From: Roseomonas acroporae
GTDB lineage: Bacteria; Pseudomonadota; Alphaproteobacteria; Acetobacterales; Acetobacteraceae
Reading direction: 5' to 3'
DNA length: 44,346 nucleotides
NCBI RefSeq assembly: GCF_023223525.1
Contig: NZ_JALPRX010000017.1
Coordinates: 1 to 44,346 of the forward strand
Below the pieces are notes generated by a model. It made no database searches and was not told the origin of the DNA. It saw nothing but the letters and a program-made list of their open reading frames with translations. Below, piece after piece: positions 27,039 through 36,076 of this stretch; position 1 is the first letter of the stretch, and every line of letters starts with the position of its first letter. The position numbers and the translations under genes were made by a program.

Positions 27039-29078
27039 TCAGCCGAGGCGTTTGCGCACCGCCGCCGCGATCGCCTCGGCGGTGATGCCGAAATGGGCGT
27101 AGATCTTGTCGAGCGGGCCGGAGGCGCCGAAGCCGGTCATGCCGATGAAGATGCCGTCAGGGCCGATCCACTGGTCCCAGCCGAAGCGGATCGCCGCCTC
27201 GACGCCGACGCGCAGCGCGCTGCCCAGCACCTGCTCGCGGTAGGAGGCGTCCTGCGCCGCGAACAGCTCGAAGCAGGGCAGCGAGACCAGGGCGGTCGGG
27301 ATGCCCGCCTCCTCCAGCATCTTCCGCGCGGTCTGGGCGATGGTCACCTCGCTGCCGGTGGCGACCAGGGTGGCGCGGCGCTCGCCGGAGGCCTCCTCCA
27401 GCACGTAGCCGCCGCGGGCGCAGCGGTTCTCGCCGGCATCGGTGCGGGTCTCGGACAGGTTCTGGCGGGTGAGCGAGAGCAGGGAGGGCCCGTCGGCGCG
27501 CTTGATCGCCAGCTCCCAGCACTCCGCCGTCTCCATGGCGCCCGAGGGGCGGTAGACGTGCAGGTTCGGGGTGGCGCGCAGCCCGGCGAGCTGCTCGATC
27601 GGCTGGTGGGTCGGCCCGTCCTCGCCGAGGCCGATGCTGTCATGCGTCATCACGTAGACGACGCGCTGGTGCATCAGCGCCGAGAGGCGGATGGCCGGCT
27701 TGCAGTAGTCGGAGAAGATCAGGAAGGTGCCGCCATAGGGGATGATGCCCCCGTGCAGCGCCATGCCGTTCATCGCGGCGGCCATGCCGTGCTCGCGCAC
27801 ACCGTAGTGGATGTAGCGGCCGCCGAACTCGCCGGGGCCGATCGAGGGCATCCCCTTGACCAGCGTGTTGACCGAGCCGGTGAGGTCGGCCGAGCCGCCG
27901 ATCAGCTCGGGGATGGAGGGCACCAGCGCCTCCAGCGCCTTCTGCGAGGCGACGCGGGTGGCGATCTTGGGCTGCTCGGCGGCGATCTGCTGGCGCCAGC
28001 CGGCCAGCCTCTCGTGCCACGCCTCGGGCAGCTTGCCGGAGATCGCCCGCTCGAACTCGTCCTTCTGCGGGTGGTTGGCGAGGCGCTTGAGCCAGGAGCG
28101 GCGCGCGCCCTGCCCCTTGCGGCCGGCCGCCTCCCACTTCTCCTTGATGCCCTCCGGCACCTCGAAGGGGCCGTAATTCCAGCCCATCGCCTGCTTGGCG
28201 CCGGCCGACTCGTCCGGGCCCAGCGCCGCGCCGTGCACGGCGGCGGTGCCGGCCTTGGTGGGGGCGGCGAAGCCGATGATGGTCCGGCAGGCGATCAGCG
28301 TCGGGCGCGGCGAGCGGATGGCGTAGGACATGGCGGCGGCAAGCTCCGCCGGGTCGTGCCCGTTCACCTGCTTCACCGCCCAGCCATAGGCCTGGAAGCG
28401 CTTCAGCCGGTCCTCGGTGTAGGCGAGCGCCGTGCTGCCGTCGATCGAGATGTGGTTGTCGTCGTAGAGCACCGTCAGCTTGTTCAGCTTCAGGTGGCCG
28501 GCGAGGGAGGCCGCCTCGTGGCTGATCCCCTCCATCAGGTCGCCGTCGGAGCAGATCACCCAGGTGCGGTGGTCCACCAGGCTCTTGCCGAAGCGCGCCG
28601 CGAGGTGGCGCTCGGCGATCGCCATGCCGACCGCGGTGGCGAGGCCCTGGCCGAGCGGGCCCGTGGTGGTCTCGATCGCCGGGTGGTGGCCGTATTCCGG
28701 GTGGCCGGCGGCGGGCGAGCCGATCGCGCGGAAGTGCTTCAGGTCCTCGATCGTCATGCCGGCGTAGCCGGTCAGGTGCAGCAGCGCGTAGAGCAGCATG
28801 CTGCCGTGCCCGGCCGAGAGCACGAAGCGGTCGCGGTCCGGCCAGCGCGGGTCGGCGGCGTCGTACTTGAGGAAGCGCGTGTAGAGCGCCGTGGCGGCGT
28901 CGGCCATGCCCATCGGCATGCCGGGATGGCCGGACTTGGCCTTCTCCACGGCGTCGATGGCGAGCGCCCGGATGGCGTCGGCCATGCGCCGCTCCTCGGT
29001 GACCGGCCTGGCCAGCAGCGCGGCCTGCGCCGCGAGGGCCGGGTTGGACTCGGGAGCGGGCGCGTCGGTGGTGGCCAA
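27039..29078 (-). CDS. tkt: Transketolase
   Basis: Transketolase moves two-carbon ketol units between sugar phosphates, using thiamine diphosphate, in the pentose phosphate or Calvin pathway. The 679-residue protein has the thiamine-binding block CSDGDLMEGISHEAASLAGHLKLNKLTVLYDDN, the N-terminal KSGHPGMPMGMAD and SAGHGSMLLYALLHLTGY, and the pyrimidine-domain HDSIGLGEDGPTHQP. The start is TTG at 29078 with GGAGAG upstream; the first ATG (residue 32, MADAIRAL) would cut into the family N-terminus. It is 58 bases before gap, so co-transcription is likely. Confidence 0.95.
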   Translation of the reverse strand: MATTDAPAPESNPALAAQAALLARPVTEERRMADAIRALAIDAVEKAKSGHPGMPMGMADAATALYTRFLKYDAADPRWPDRDRFVLSAGHGSMLLYALLHLTGYAGMTIEDLKHFRAIGSPAAGHPEYGHHPAIETTTGPLGQGLATAVGMAIAERHLAARFGKSLVDHRTWVICSDGDLMEGISHEAASLAGHLKLNKLTVLYDDNHISIDGSTALAYTEDRLKRFQAYGWAVKQVNGHDPAELAAAMSYAIRSPRPTLIACRTIIGFAAPTKAGTAAVHGAALGPDESAGAKQAMGWNYGPFEVPEGIKEKWEAAGRKGQGARRSWLKRLANHPQKDEFERAISGKLPEAWHERLAGWRQQIAAEQPKIATRVASQKALEALVPSIPELIGGSADLTGSVNTLVKGMPSIGPGEFGGRYIHYGVREHGMAAAMNGMALHGGIIPYGGTFLIFSDYCKPAIRLSALMHQRVVYVMTHDSIGLGEDGPTHQPIEQLAGLRATPNLHVYRPSGAMETAECWELAIKRADGPSLLSLTRQNLSETRTDAGENRCARGGYVLEEASGERRATLVATGSEVTIAQTARKMLEEAGIPTALVSLPCFELFAAQDASYREQVLGSALRVGVEAAIRFGWDQWIGPDGIFIGMTGFGASGPLDKIYAHFGITAEAIAAAVRKRLG

Positions 29079-29360
29079 GGGGGATCTCTCCGCCGGAAAG
29101 CCCCGCCCCTATAGAGGCGGCCCCGCGGTGCGGCAACCCGGGGTGGCGGCGGGCCGCACCGGCAGGGCGTCGGCCGGCCGGCGGCGCCCGTGACGGCGCC
29201 CATGGCGGCCCTGGGCGGCGCGCGCCGCCGACCATGCCCGCGGCCGAGGCAGGTTGTCGGCGGAGCGGAGTTCGTGCACACGCAATGGGCAGAAGCCTTC
29301 CTGCCCGTCGCCGTCAGGCCGGTGCGCGGCCGGGCCGAGGGTATGGGAGAGCCGGACGGC

Positions 29361-29906
29361 ATGACAGGACGCAACGGGGGGCTCGGACGGGCGGGCGACG
29401 AGCCGGCGCGCACGCCGCAGGCCGTGCCGGAGGCAGCGTTGGGCGTGCCGGACCCGGCCGACGCCCTGCTCTCCCGGCCCGGCTTCCTGGTCCGGCGCCT
29501 GCACCAGATCCATTCCGCCATGTTCGCCGAGGAATGCGCGGCCTACGGGGTCACGCCGGTGCAGTACAGCCTGATGACGCTGCTGGAGCACGCCCCCGGA
29601 ATCGACCAGGGGCGCGCCGCCGCCGGGCTCAGTCTCGACCGCTTCACCACCGCCGACGTGGTCAAGCGGCTGGAGACGGCCGGGTTGCTGCGCACGGAGC
29701 GTGGCCGCGACCGGCGCGCCAAGTCCCTGTTCCTGAGCCGGCAGGGCAGCAGGCTACTGGACGAGATGCAGGCCAGCGCGCAGCGCGCGCACGACCGGCT
29801 GGTCGAGGGGCTGCCGCCGCGCCAGCGCGAGCAATTCGTGCGCAACCTGCGCCGGCTGGTGGACCTGCACGGCGCCGCCGGGGACGCGGCGCCCAGGATC
29901 CGGTGA
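29361..29906 (+). CDS. MarR-family transcriptional regulator
   Basis: A 181-residue winged-helix regulator. ATG 29361 has GGGAGAG nine bases upstream; ATG 29343 is an alternative. Residues about 35-170 form the MarR fold: FLVRRLHQIHSAMFAEECAAYGVTPVQYSLMTLLEHAPGIDQGRAAAGL, recognition helix SLDRFTTADVVKRLETAGLL and wing RTERGRDRRAKSLFLSRQG. Such dimers usually repress their own or a neighbouring gene and release on binding aromatic ligands. The divergent neighbour is tkt, which is an unusual target, and no exporter or catabolic gene is adjacent, so its regulon is unknown. Confidence 0.88.
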   Translation: MTGRNGGLGRAGDEPARTPQAVPEAALGVPDPADALLSRPGFLVRRLHQIHSAMFAEECAAYGVTPVQYSLMTLLEHAPGIDQGRAAAGLSLDRFTTADVVKRLETAGLLRTERGRDRRAKSLFLSRQGSRLLDEMQASAQRAHDRLVEGLPPRQREQFVRNLRRLVDLHGAAGDAAPRIR

Positions 29907-29942
29907 GGAGACGCCGGGAAGGCCGCCGGCGCCGCGCCGTCC

Positions 29943-29990
29943 GGGCTCCCCGGCGGGGCTCCCCGGCGGGGCTTTCCGGCGGGCTTCCCG
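29943..29990. repeat. 13-bp tandem repeat in a convergent gap
   Basis: Two exact copies of GGGCTCCCCGGCG are followed by GGGCTTTCCGGCG and a partial fourth copy. They lie between the convergent MarR gene and DUF2218 gene. The units fold on themselves and may act as a terminator region. Confidence 0.6.
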
Positions 29991-29999
29991 AACGGGCCC

Positions 30000-30290
30000 T
30001 CAGCCCGCCTCGCGCACCCAGTCCACCGTCACCGGCTCGCGGAACATGAAGCGGACGAGGTGGCGCGCCACCACGTCCTCCAGCTTCGCGAGGGCCTCCG
30101 CATCCGCCGCCTCGGCGCGCATCACCAGCGTCTCCGGCTCGGCGCGCAGCAGGCAGACGCCCATCGGGAACTCGATCCGCCCGGCCTCCTCCTCCAGCTG
30201 CACCGCAAGCTTGTGCTCGAAGTGCTTGCAGAGCTGGCCCATGTAGCGCCGGGGCAGCGCCGTCGCGACGCGCGCCGTGGAATTCGACAT
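30000..30290 (-). CDS. DUF2218-family protein
   Basis: A 96-residue protein starting MSNSTARVATALPRRYMGQLCKHFEHKL, which is the DUF2218 signature. The KHFEHK motif offers a Cys and two His residues for possible metal binding. DUF2218 occurs as a small stand-alone protein and also joined to siderophore-interacting (ferric reductase) proteins, which suggests an iron-related role (inference). It starts 17 bases after the PadR gene with a GGAAGGA box, so the two form an operon under the palindrome at 30931-30977. Confidence 0.87.
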   Translation of the reverse strand: MSNSTARVATALPRRYMGQLCKHFEHKLAVQLEEEAGRIEFPMGVCLLRAEPETLVMRAEAADAEALAKLEDVVARHLVRFMFREPVTVDWVREAG

Positions 30291-30307
30291 GGCTTCCGTC
30301 CTTCCTC

Positions 30308-30916
30308 TCAATTCCGCTCGATCTCGGCCGCCGCCGCGTCGATCGCGGCGACGATCCGGTCCAGTTCGGCCGCGTCCACCGGGCCGCGGCCGAGGCGAAG
30401 GCGCAGCGCCATCTTCATGTTGTGCATGGCCCGCATGATGCGCGGCGTCGGATCGCTGCCCGCCTGCCCGCCCACCGCGTCCATGCGCGCCAGGATCGCG
30501 TCCAGCTCGGGCCGGCTCGCCGCCAGCGCCGCCTCGCCTTCCGGGGTGATGCTGTAGAGCTTCTTGCCGCCCTCCTCCGGCGTCACCGTGGCCTGGCCCA
30601 GCTCCTCCAGCATGGTGAGGGTCGGGTAGACCACGCCCGGGCTCGGGCTGTAGGCGCCGGCCAGCCGCTCCTCGACCGCCTTGATGATCTCGTAGCCGTG
30701 GCGTGGCTTCTCCCCGATCAGGTGCAGGATCACGAGGCGCAGGTCGCCGTGGTCGAAGAAGCGGCCGCCACGGCCGCCGCCCCACCGCTCCCGGCCGCCA
30801 TGACGACCGAAGCCCCGCCCCTCTCCCATCGGGCCGCGGCCCTCGCCCCGCCCCTCGCCCATGAAGCCGCGGGCGAAGCGGCGGCCTTCGCCGCAATTGC
30901 GTAGACGTCCGAACAT
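30308..30916 (-). CDS. PadR-family regulator, YqjI-like
   Basis: A 202-residue protein starting MFGRLRNCGEGRRF, with GGAG seven bases before the ATG. The PadR winged-helix domain (about residues 50-125) reads RFFDHGDLRLVILHLIGEKPRHGYEIIKAVEERLAGAYSPSPGVVYPTLTMLEELG. It is close to E. coli YqjI, a metal-sensing repressor of the ferric reductase gene yqjH, including the C-terminal dimer helices. In YqjI the N-terminus is packed with His and Cys. Here it is Gly/Arg/Glu repeats (GEGRGEGRGPMGEGRG) with one Cys and one His, so nickel or iron sensing of the same kind is doubtful. It probably represses its own operon through the adjacent palindrome. Confidence 0.88.
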   Translation of the reverse strand: MFGRLRNCGEGRRFARGFMGEGRGEGRGPMGEGRGFGRHGGRERWGGGRGGRFFDHGDLRLVILHLIGEKPRHGYEIIKAVEERLAGAYSPSPGVVYPTLTMLEELGQATVTPEEGGKKLYSITPEGEAALAASRPELDAILARMDAVGGQAGSDPTPRIMRAMHNMKMALRLRLGRGPVDAAELDRIVAAIDAAAAEIERN

Positions 30917-30930
30917 GAAACTCTCCAGAG

Positions 30931-30977
30931 TGTGTTTCGATATATCTGTTTCGCGCTTTCCGATATATCGAAACACA
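30931..30977. promoter_or_regulatory. 16-bp inverted repeat, probable PadR operator
   Basis: Perfect arms TGTGTTTCGATATATC (30931-30946) and GATATATCGAAACACA (30962-30977) are separated by 15 bases, just upstream of the PadR ATG. On the minus strand a TTGCGC / TATATC pair with 16-base spacing places a -10 box inside the distal arm, so bound protein would block the promoter. The AT-rich arms stand out sharply in this GC-rich genome. Confidence 0.8.
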
Positions 30978-31531
30978 GTCTGAGCGCAAGGGGTCGCGAA
31001 GCGCTCTCGATTTCGTGATGTTTGGGCCGGGCGGAAGAAGACCGCGGGACACGAGCGGCGGCCGCCAGAAGGGCCGCCCAGGGCCGTTCCGACCTGACCG
31101 TATCAGGCCGGGCGCCCCGCACGATGGCGCCTCGAACGCATCCGCTGCCGCATGGCGCCCCGCCCGGATTGGCTGGCCGAGGACGCGGCCACCGGCGAGC
31201 GCCTCCGCGTCGATCCCGCCACCCCGACCCTGCCGCCCGCCGTCGCGGCGCAGGCCGAGCCGGGCCGCCCCGCGCCACGACGCGCCGGGCGCGGCGGAGG
31301 CGCGCGGCATGGCCGGGCGGGCTTACGGCCCGCCGCCGGCCTGCCTTCCGGTCCGGTCGCCCGCCGCGACGCCACCCGGGTACCCGGGACGATGCTCCCC
31401 GTGACATCCGGGGCGATGCACCGGGGCCGCTGGCCTGCCCCGCCGACGCGCCGCTTGGACTTCCGGTGCCGCTGGCCTATCTGGTGCTGCAACGCCGCGG
31501 GACCCGTTCGCCCGCCTACCGCCGGATCCCG
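30978..31531. other. Gene-free region upstream of lepA
   Basis: About 550 bases without a supportable gene. A plus-strand frame opening at 31152 starts protein-like ([17 protein letters not shown]) but turns into Arg/Pro-rich sequence, and the lepA frame is open far upstream without family similarity. An element like GCCGTTCCGACCTGACC...TCAGGCCGGGC lies at 31083-31112 and resembles the intergenic repeat at 40619-40650. The lepA promoter must lie here but was not located. Confidence 0.4.
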
Positions 31532-33343
<1,812 letters not shown>

Positions 33344-33584
33344 TACGGTTCCCGGCCGCTTCCCTCGGCCGGACCCGTCCCCCGCATCGAGTGCGGCCCC
33401 ACGATTCGAACGGATCGGCCGGAAACCGGCCGAGTCGCCGCGCGAGGCCGCTGCCCGTCCGGCCTGACCCTGGCCGGTCGGGCCGGTGCCTCCGGCGGGC
33501 GGGCGTTCCCGATCCGGTCTTTCCGCCGGCTCCGGGCAGCTCGGCGGGCGGCCCGGCGGGCGGCCTCACCCGGTGCCCGTCGGA

Positions 33585-34799
33585 TCAGCCGAACGGATGA
33601 TCGGTGCGGTGCTCGGCGTAGCCGCTCCGGACGTAGTGCAGCGCCGCCGCGTGCAGGTCGCCGCCGAACGCCGCCCGCAGATCCGCGTAGTTGGCGAGGT
33701 ACTGGGCCGCGTTGAACAGCGCCGGGTTGCGTCCCTCGGCGAAGCCGGTGTCGAGGTAGTGCCGCGTCGCCAGGTCGGCATCGGTGCCGAAGGCCTGGAT
33801 CAGGTCGGCATGGGAGGCGGTGTACTCGGCCGCGTCGAAGGTCACGGCGCGGCCCTCCTGGAAGCCGTTCCGGATGTAGTGGGCGGCCCCGGCATCGGCG
33901 TCGTGCGGCAAGGCCGCGATCAGGTCCGGCGAGGAGGCGATGTAGGCGAGGCCGTCGAAATCGACGCCGCGTCCCTCCGCGCGTCCCGCGACGATGTAGT
34001 GGGCCGCCCCCGCCTCGCCGTCGGCGCCGATCGCCGCCACGAGGTCGCGGTGGGAGGCGACGTAGGCGAGCCCGTCGAAGCTGACGCTGCGACCCTCCAG
34101 GAGGCCGGTGCTGGCGAGGTGGTCGAACCCGGCCTGCGCATCGGCCCCGAGGGCGGTGGCGAGGTCGGCATGGCTGGCGATGTACTGCAGCGGCCTCGCC
34201 GCCACCGCCGCCCCGATGGCAAGCGTCCCGTCGGTGAATTGCAGCGTCTGGACGTTCACCATCCGGTCGAAATGCAGGGCCACCGTGTCGTAGGCCACGT
34301 ACTGGCCGTGCCAGCCCAGCAGGTGCGCCTGGGACACGGCGAAGGGGAGCATGACGGTGTTGTGCCCGGCGCCGCCGTCGATCGAATTCATCGCGCCGAA
34401 CGCCGGCAGCACGTCGTCGGCCGGGGAGCCGGTGATCTGGTTGGAGCCCGACATCAGGGTCTGCAGCAGGCCCTGCCAGGTGCCCATCTGCATCGCGATC
34501 CGGTAGGGCGCCATATCGATGGCGATCCCCTGGATCGTGAAGCCCGCATGCGCGTAGGGCGAATCCGGGCTGGCCGCGAAGGCGATCCGGGACACCTGGC
34601 CCTCGATCGGGCCGACACCCGTGAAGCTGCCGAAGCCGCTGCCGATGAGGGTGATGCTGTACTGCTCGGACGGGACGACGCTGATGGAGACGCCGATGAA
34701 GACGCTTTCGGCGGCCACGCGCGTCCTGAAGTCCTGGGCCGGGGGCATCGAGAAGGTCCGGAAGTCGAAGCCTCCGGCCTGAGCGGCGAATTCCACCAT
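33585..34799 (-). CDS. Protein with RTX-like region and five 40-residue repeats
   Basis: From MVEFAAQAGGFDFRTF at 34799 the protein is 404 residues; ATG 34889 is an alternative. Residues 1-130 are a beta-rich region without a name. Residues about 135-200 (SNQITGSPADDVLPAFGAMNSIDGGAGHNTVMLPF) resemble the hemolysin-type calcium-binding or serralysin-like segment seen before 'sequence trailer' regions. The C-terminal half is five consecutive units of about 40 residues with consensus YIASHxDLIAAxGxDxxAGAxHYIxxGxxEGRxxxFD. There is no N-terminal signal peptide, which fits type I secretion, but no transporter genes are adjacent. Extracellular or surface location is inference. Confidence 0.8.
   Translation of the reverse strand: MVEFAAQAGGFDFRTFSMPPAQDFRTRVAAESVFIGVSISVVPSEQYSITLIGSGFGSFTGVGPIEGQVSRIAFAASPDSPYAHAGFTIQGIAIDMAPYRIAMQMGTWQGLLQTLMSGSNQITGSPADDVLPAFGAMNSIDGGAGHNTVMLPFAVSQAHLLGWHGQYVAYDTVALHFDRMVNVQTLQFTDGTLAIGAAVAARPLQYIASHADLATALGADAQAGFDHLASTGLLEGRSVSFDGLAYVASHRDLVAAIGADGEAGAAHYIVAGRAEGRGVDFDGLAYIASSPDLIAALPHDADAGAAHYIRNGFQEGRAVTFDAAEYTASHADLIQAFGTDADLATRHYLDTGFAEGRNPALFNAAQYLANYADLRAAFGGDLHAAALHYVRSGYAEHRTDHPFG
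33588..34200 (-). repeat. Five 40-residue protein repeats
   Basis: Coding repeat of about 120 bp per unit. Units begin at QYIASHADL, LAYVASHRDL, LAYIASSPDL, AEYTASHADL and AQYLANYADL. Each has a DL helix, a Gly-Asp turn, AxHY and GxxEGR. The DNA copies have diverged, so the array is old rather than freshly expanded. Confidence 0.8.
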
Positions 34800-35011
34800 C
34801 CTGCGATGCCTCGTTCCCCGGCCCGCATCGCTGCCGGCCGACAGGGTGCTCCCTCGGCACCCGCCTGATGGAACATCCTGCGCTTCCATGGCTTGACGCC
34901 CCGTTACCGGAGGGCCGCATGGGCCGCCGCCCGGCCGGACAGGAGAAAATTGCAATTCGGACAGGGCCTGTTCATCTTCCCGGCCCACGATCCAATCCGG
35001 GAGAACGTTTC

Positions 35012-36001
35012 ATGCGGCTACGTCTGCCAGGGCTGCCCGTGGTGGCGCTCGCCGCCGCGGCACTGCTCGGCCCCGCCTCGAATGCCGCCCTGGCCCAGCC
35101 CTTCCCCAACCGCACCGTCTCCGTGATCGTCCCCTTCGCCGCCGGCGGCCCCACCGACACGGTCTCGCGCCTCGTCTCCGAGGCGATGGCGCAGAACCTC
35201 GGCCAGTCCGTGGTGGTGGAGAACGTGGGCGGCGCCGGCGGCACGCTCGGCTCGCAGCGCGTCGCCCAGGCGCGGCCGGACGGCTACACCCTGCTGCTGC
35301 ACCATATCGGCATGGCCACCACGCCGACCCTGTACCGGCGCCTGGGCTACGACCCGACCGGCTTCGAGACCATCGGCCTCGTCACCGCCGTGCCGATGAC
35401 CATCATCGCCAAGCCGAATTTCCCGGCCGAGAACCTCCAGGGCGCGATCGAGGTGATCCGGCGCGAGCGCGAGGGCATCAACTACGCCAATGCCGGGATC
35501 GGCGCCGCCAGCCATCTTTGCGGGCTGCTGTTCATGGCCGCGATCAACGCGCCGATGACCACCGTGCCCTTCCGCGGCACCGGCCCGGCGATGACCGAGC
35601 TGCTCTCCGGCCGCGTCGACCTGATGTGCGACCAGACCACCAACACCACCGAGCAGATCAACGCCCGCGCGGTGAAGGTCTTCGCCGTCACCGTGCCGCA
35701 GCGCCTCGGCTCCCTGCCCAACGTGCCCACCGCCGCCGAGGCCGGGCTGCCCGGCTTCGAGGTGACGATCTGGCACGGGCTCTACGCCCCGCGCGGCACG
35801 CCGATGGAGGTGCGCCAGCGCCTCTCGCAGGCGTTGCAGGTGGCGCTGCGCGACGAGAAGGTGGTGCGCCGCTTCCGCGAGCTGGGCACCGAGCCGGAGC
35901 CGCAGGCGCGCGCGACTCCGGACGCGCACCGCGCCTTCTGGATGGCCGAGATCGCGAAGTGGCGGCCGATCATCCAGGCGGCGGGGCAGTACGCGGACTG
36001 A
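35012..36001 (+). CDS. Bug-type tripartite tricarboxylate transporter substrate-binding protein
   Basis: A 329-residue periplasmic binding protein of the Bug (TctC-like) family, which captures carboxylates. The start MRLRLPGLPVVALAAAALLGPASNAALAQ at 35012 has GGGAG upstream and is a clear signal peptide. The mature protein begins PFPNRTVSVIVPFAAGGPTDTVSRLVSEAM, the family hallmark, followed by VVENVGGAGGTLGSQRVAQARPDGYTLLL. LPNVPTAAEAGLPGFEVTIWHGLYAPRGTP lies near the C-terminus. No TctA/TctB membrane genes adjoin, as is common for the large Bug paralogue sets. The ligand cannot be predicted. Confidence 0.93.
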   Translation: MRLRLPGLPVVALAAAALLGPASNAALAQPFPNRTVSVIVPFAAGGPTDTVSRLVSEAMAQNLGQSVVVENVGGAGGTLGSQRVAQARPDGYTLLLHHIGMATTPTLYRRLGYDPTGFETIGLVTAVPMTIIAKPNFPAENLQGAIEVIRREREGINYANAGIGAASHLCGLLFMAAINAPMTTVPFRGTGPAMTELLSGRVDLMCDQTTNTTEQINARAVKVFAVTVPQRLGSLPNVPTAAEAGLPGFEVTIWHGLYAPRGTPMEVRQRLSQALQVALRDEKVVRRFRELGTEPEPQARATPDAHRAFWMAEIAKWRPIIQAAGQYAD

Positions 36002-36040
36002 GCGCCGCCCGCACCGGAACGCCCCGATCGGGCGGCATCG

Positions 36041-36064
36041 CCGGGGCCGCAGGCGCGGCCCCGG
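36041..36064. terminator. Hairpin between convergent solute-binding-protein genes
   Basis: The perfect 10-bp stem CCGGGGCCGC / GCGGCCCCGG with an AGGC tetraloop sits midway between the convergent stops at 36001 and 36077. It lacks a T-run, so termination is inferred from position and stability. Confidence 0.5.
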
Positions 36065-36076
36065 CAGGCGCGGCCG

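Noticed and set aside
24605-29114. Very long plus-strand frames opposite pgk, gap and tkt
   Set aside because: Low-complexity His/Asp/Val/Gly antisense products opposite three intact housekeeping genes.
33416-33432. Hairpin CGGCCGG-aaa-CCGGCCG as a lepA terminator
   Set aside because: Three-base loop, no T-run and 70 bases after the stop; ordinary for this base composition.
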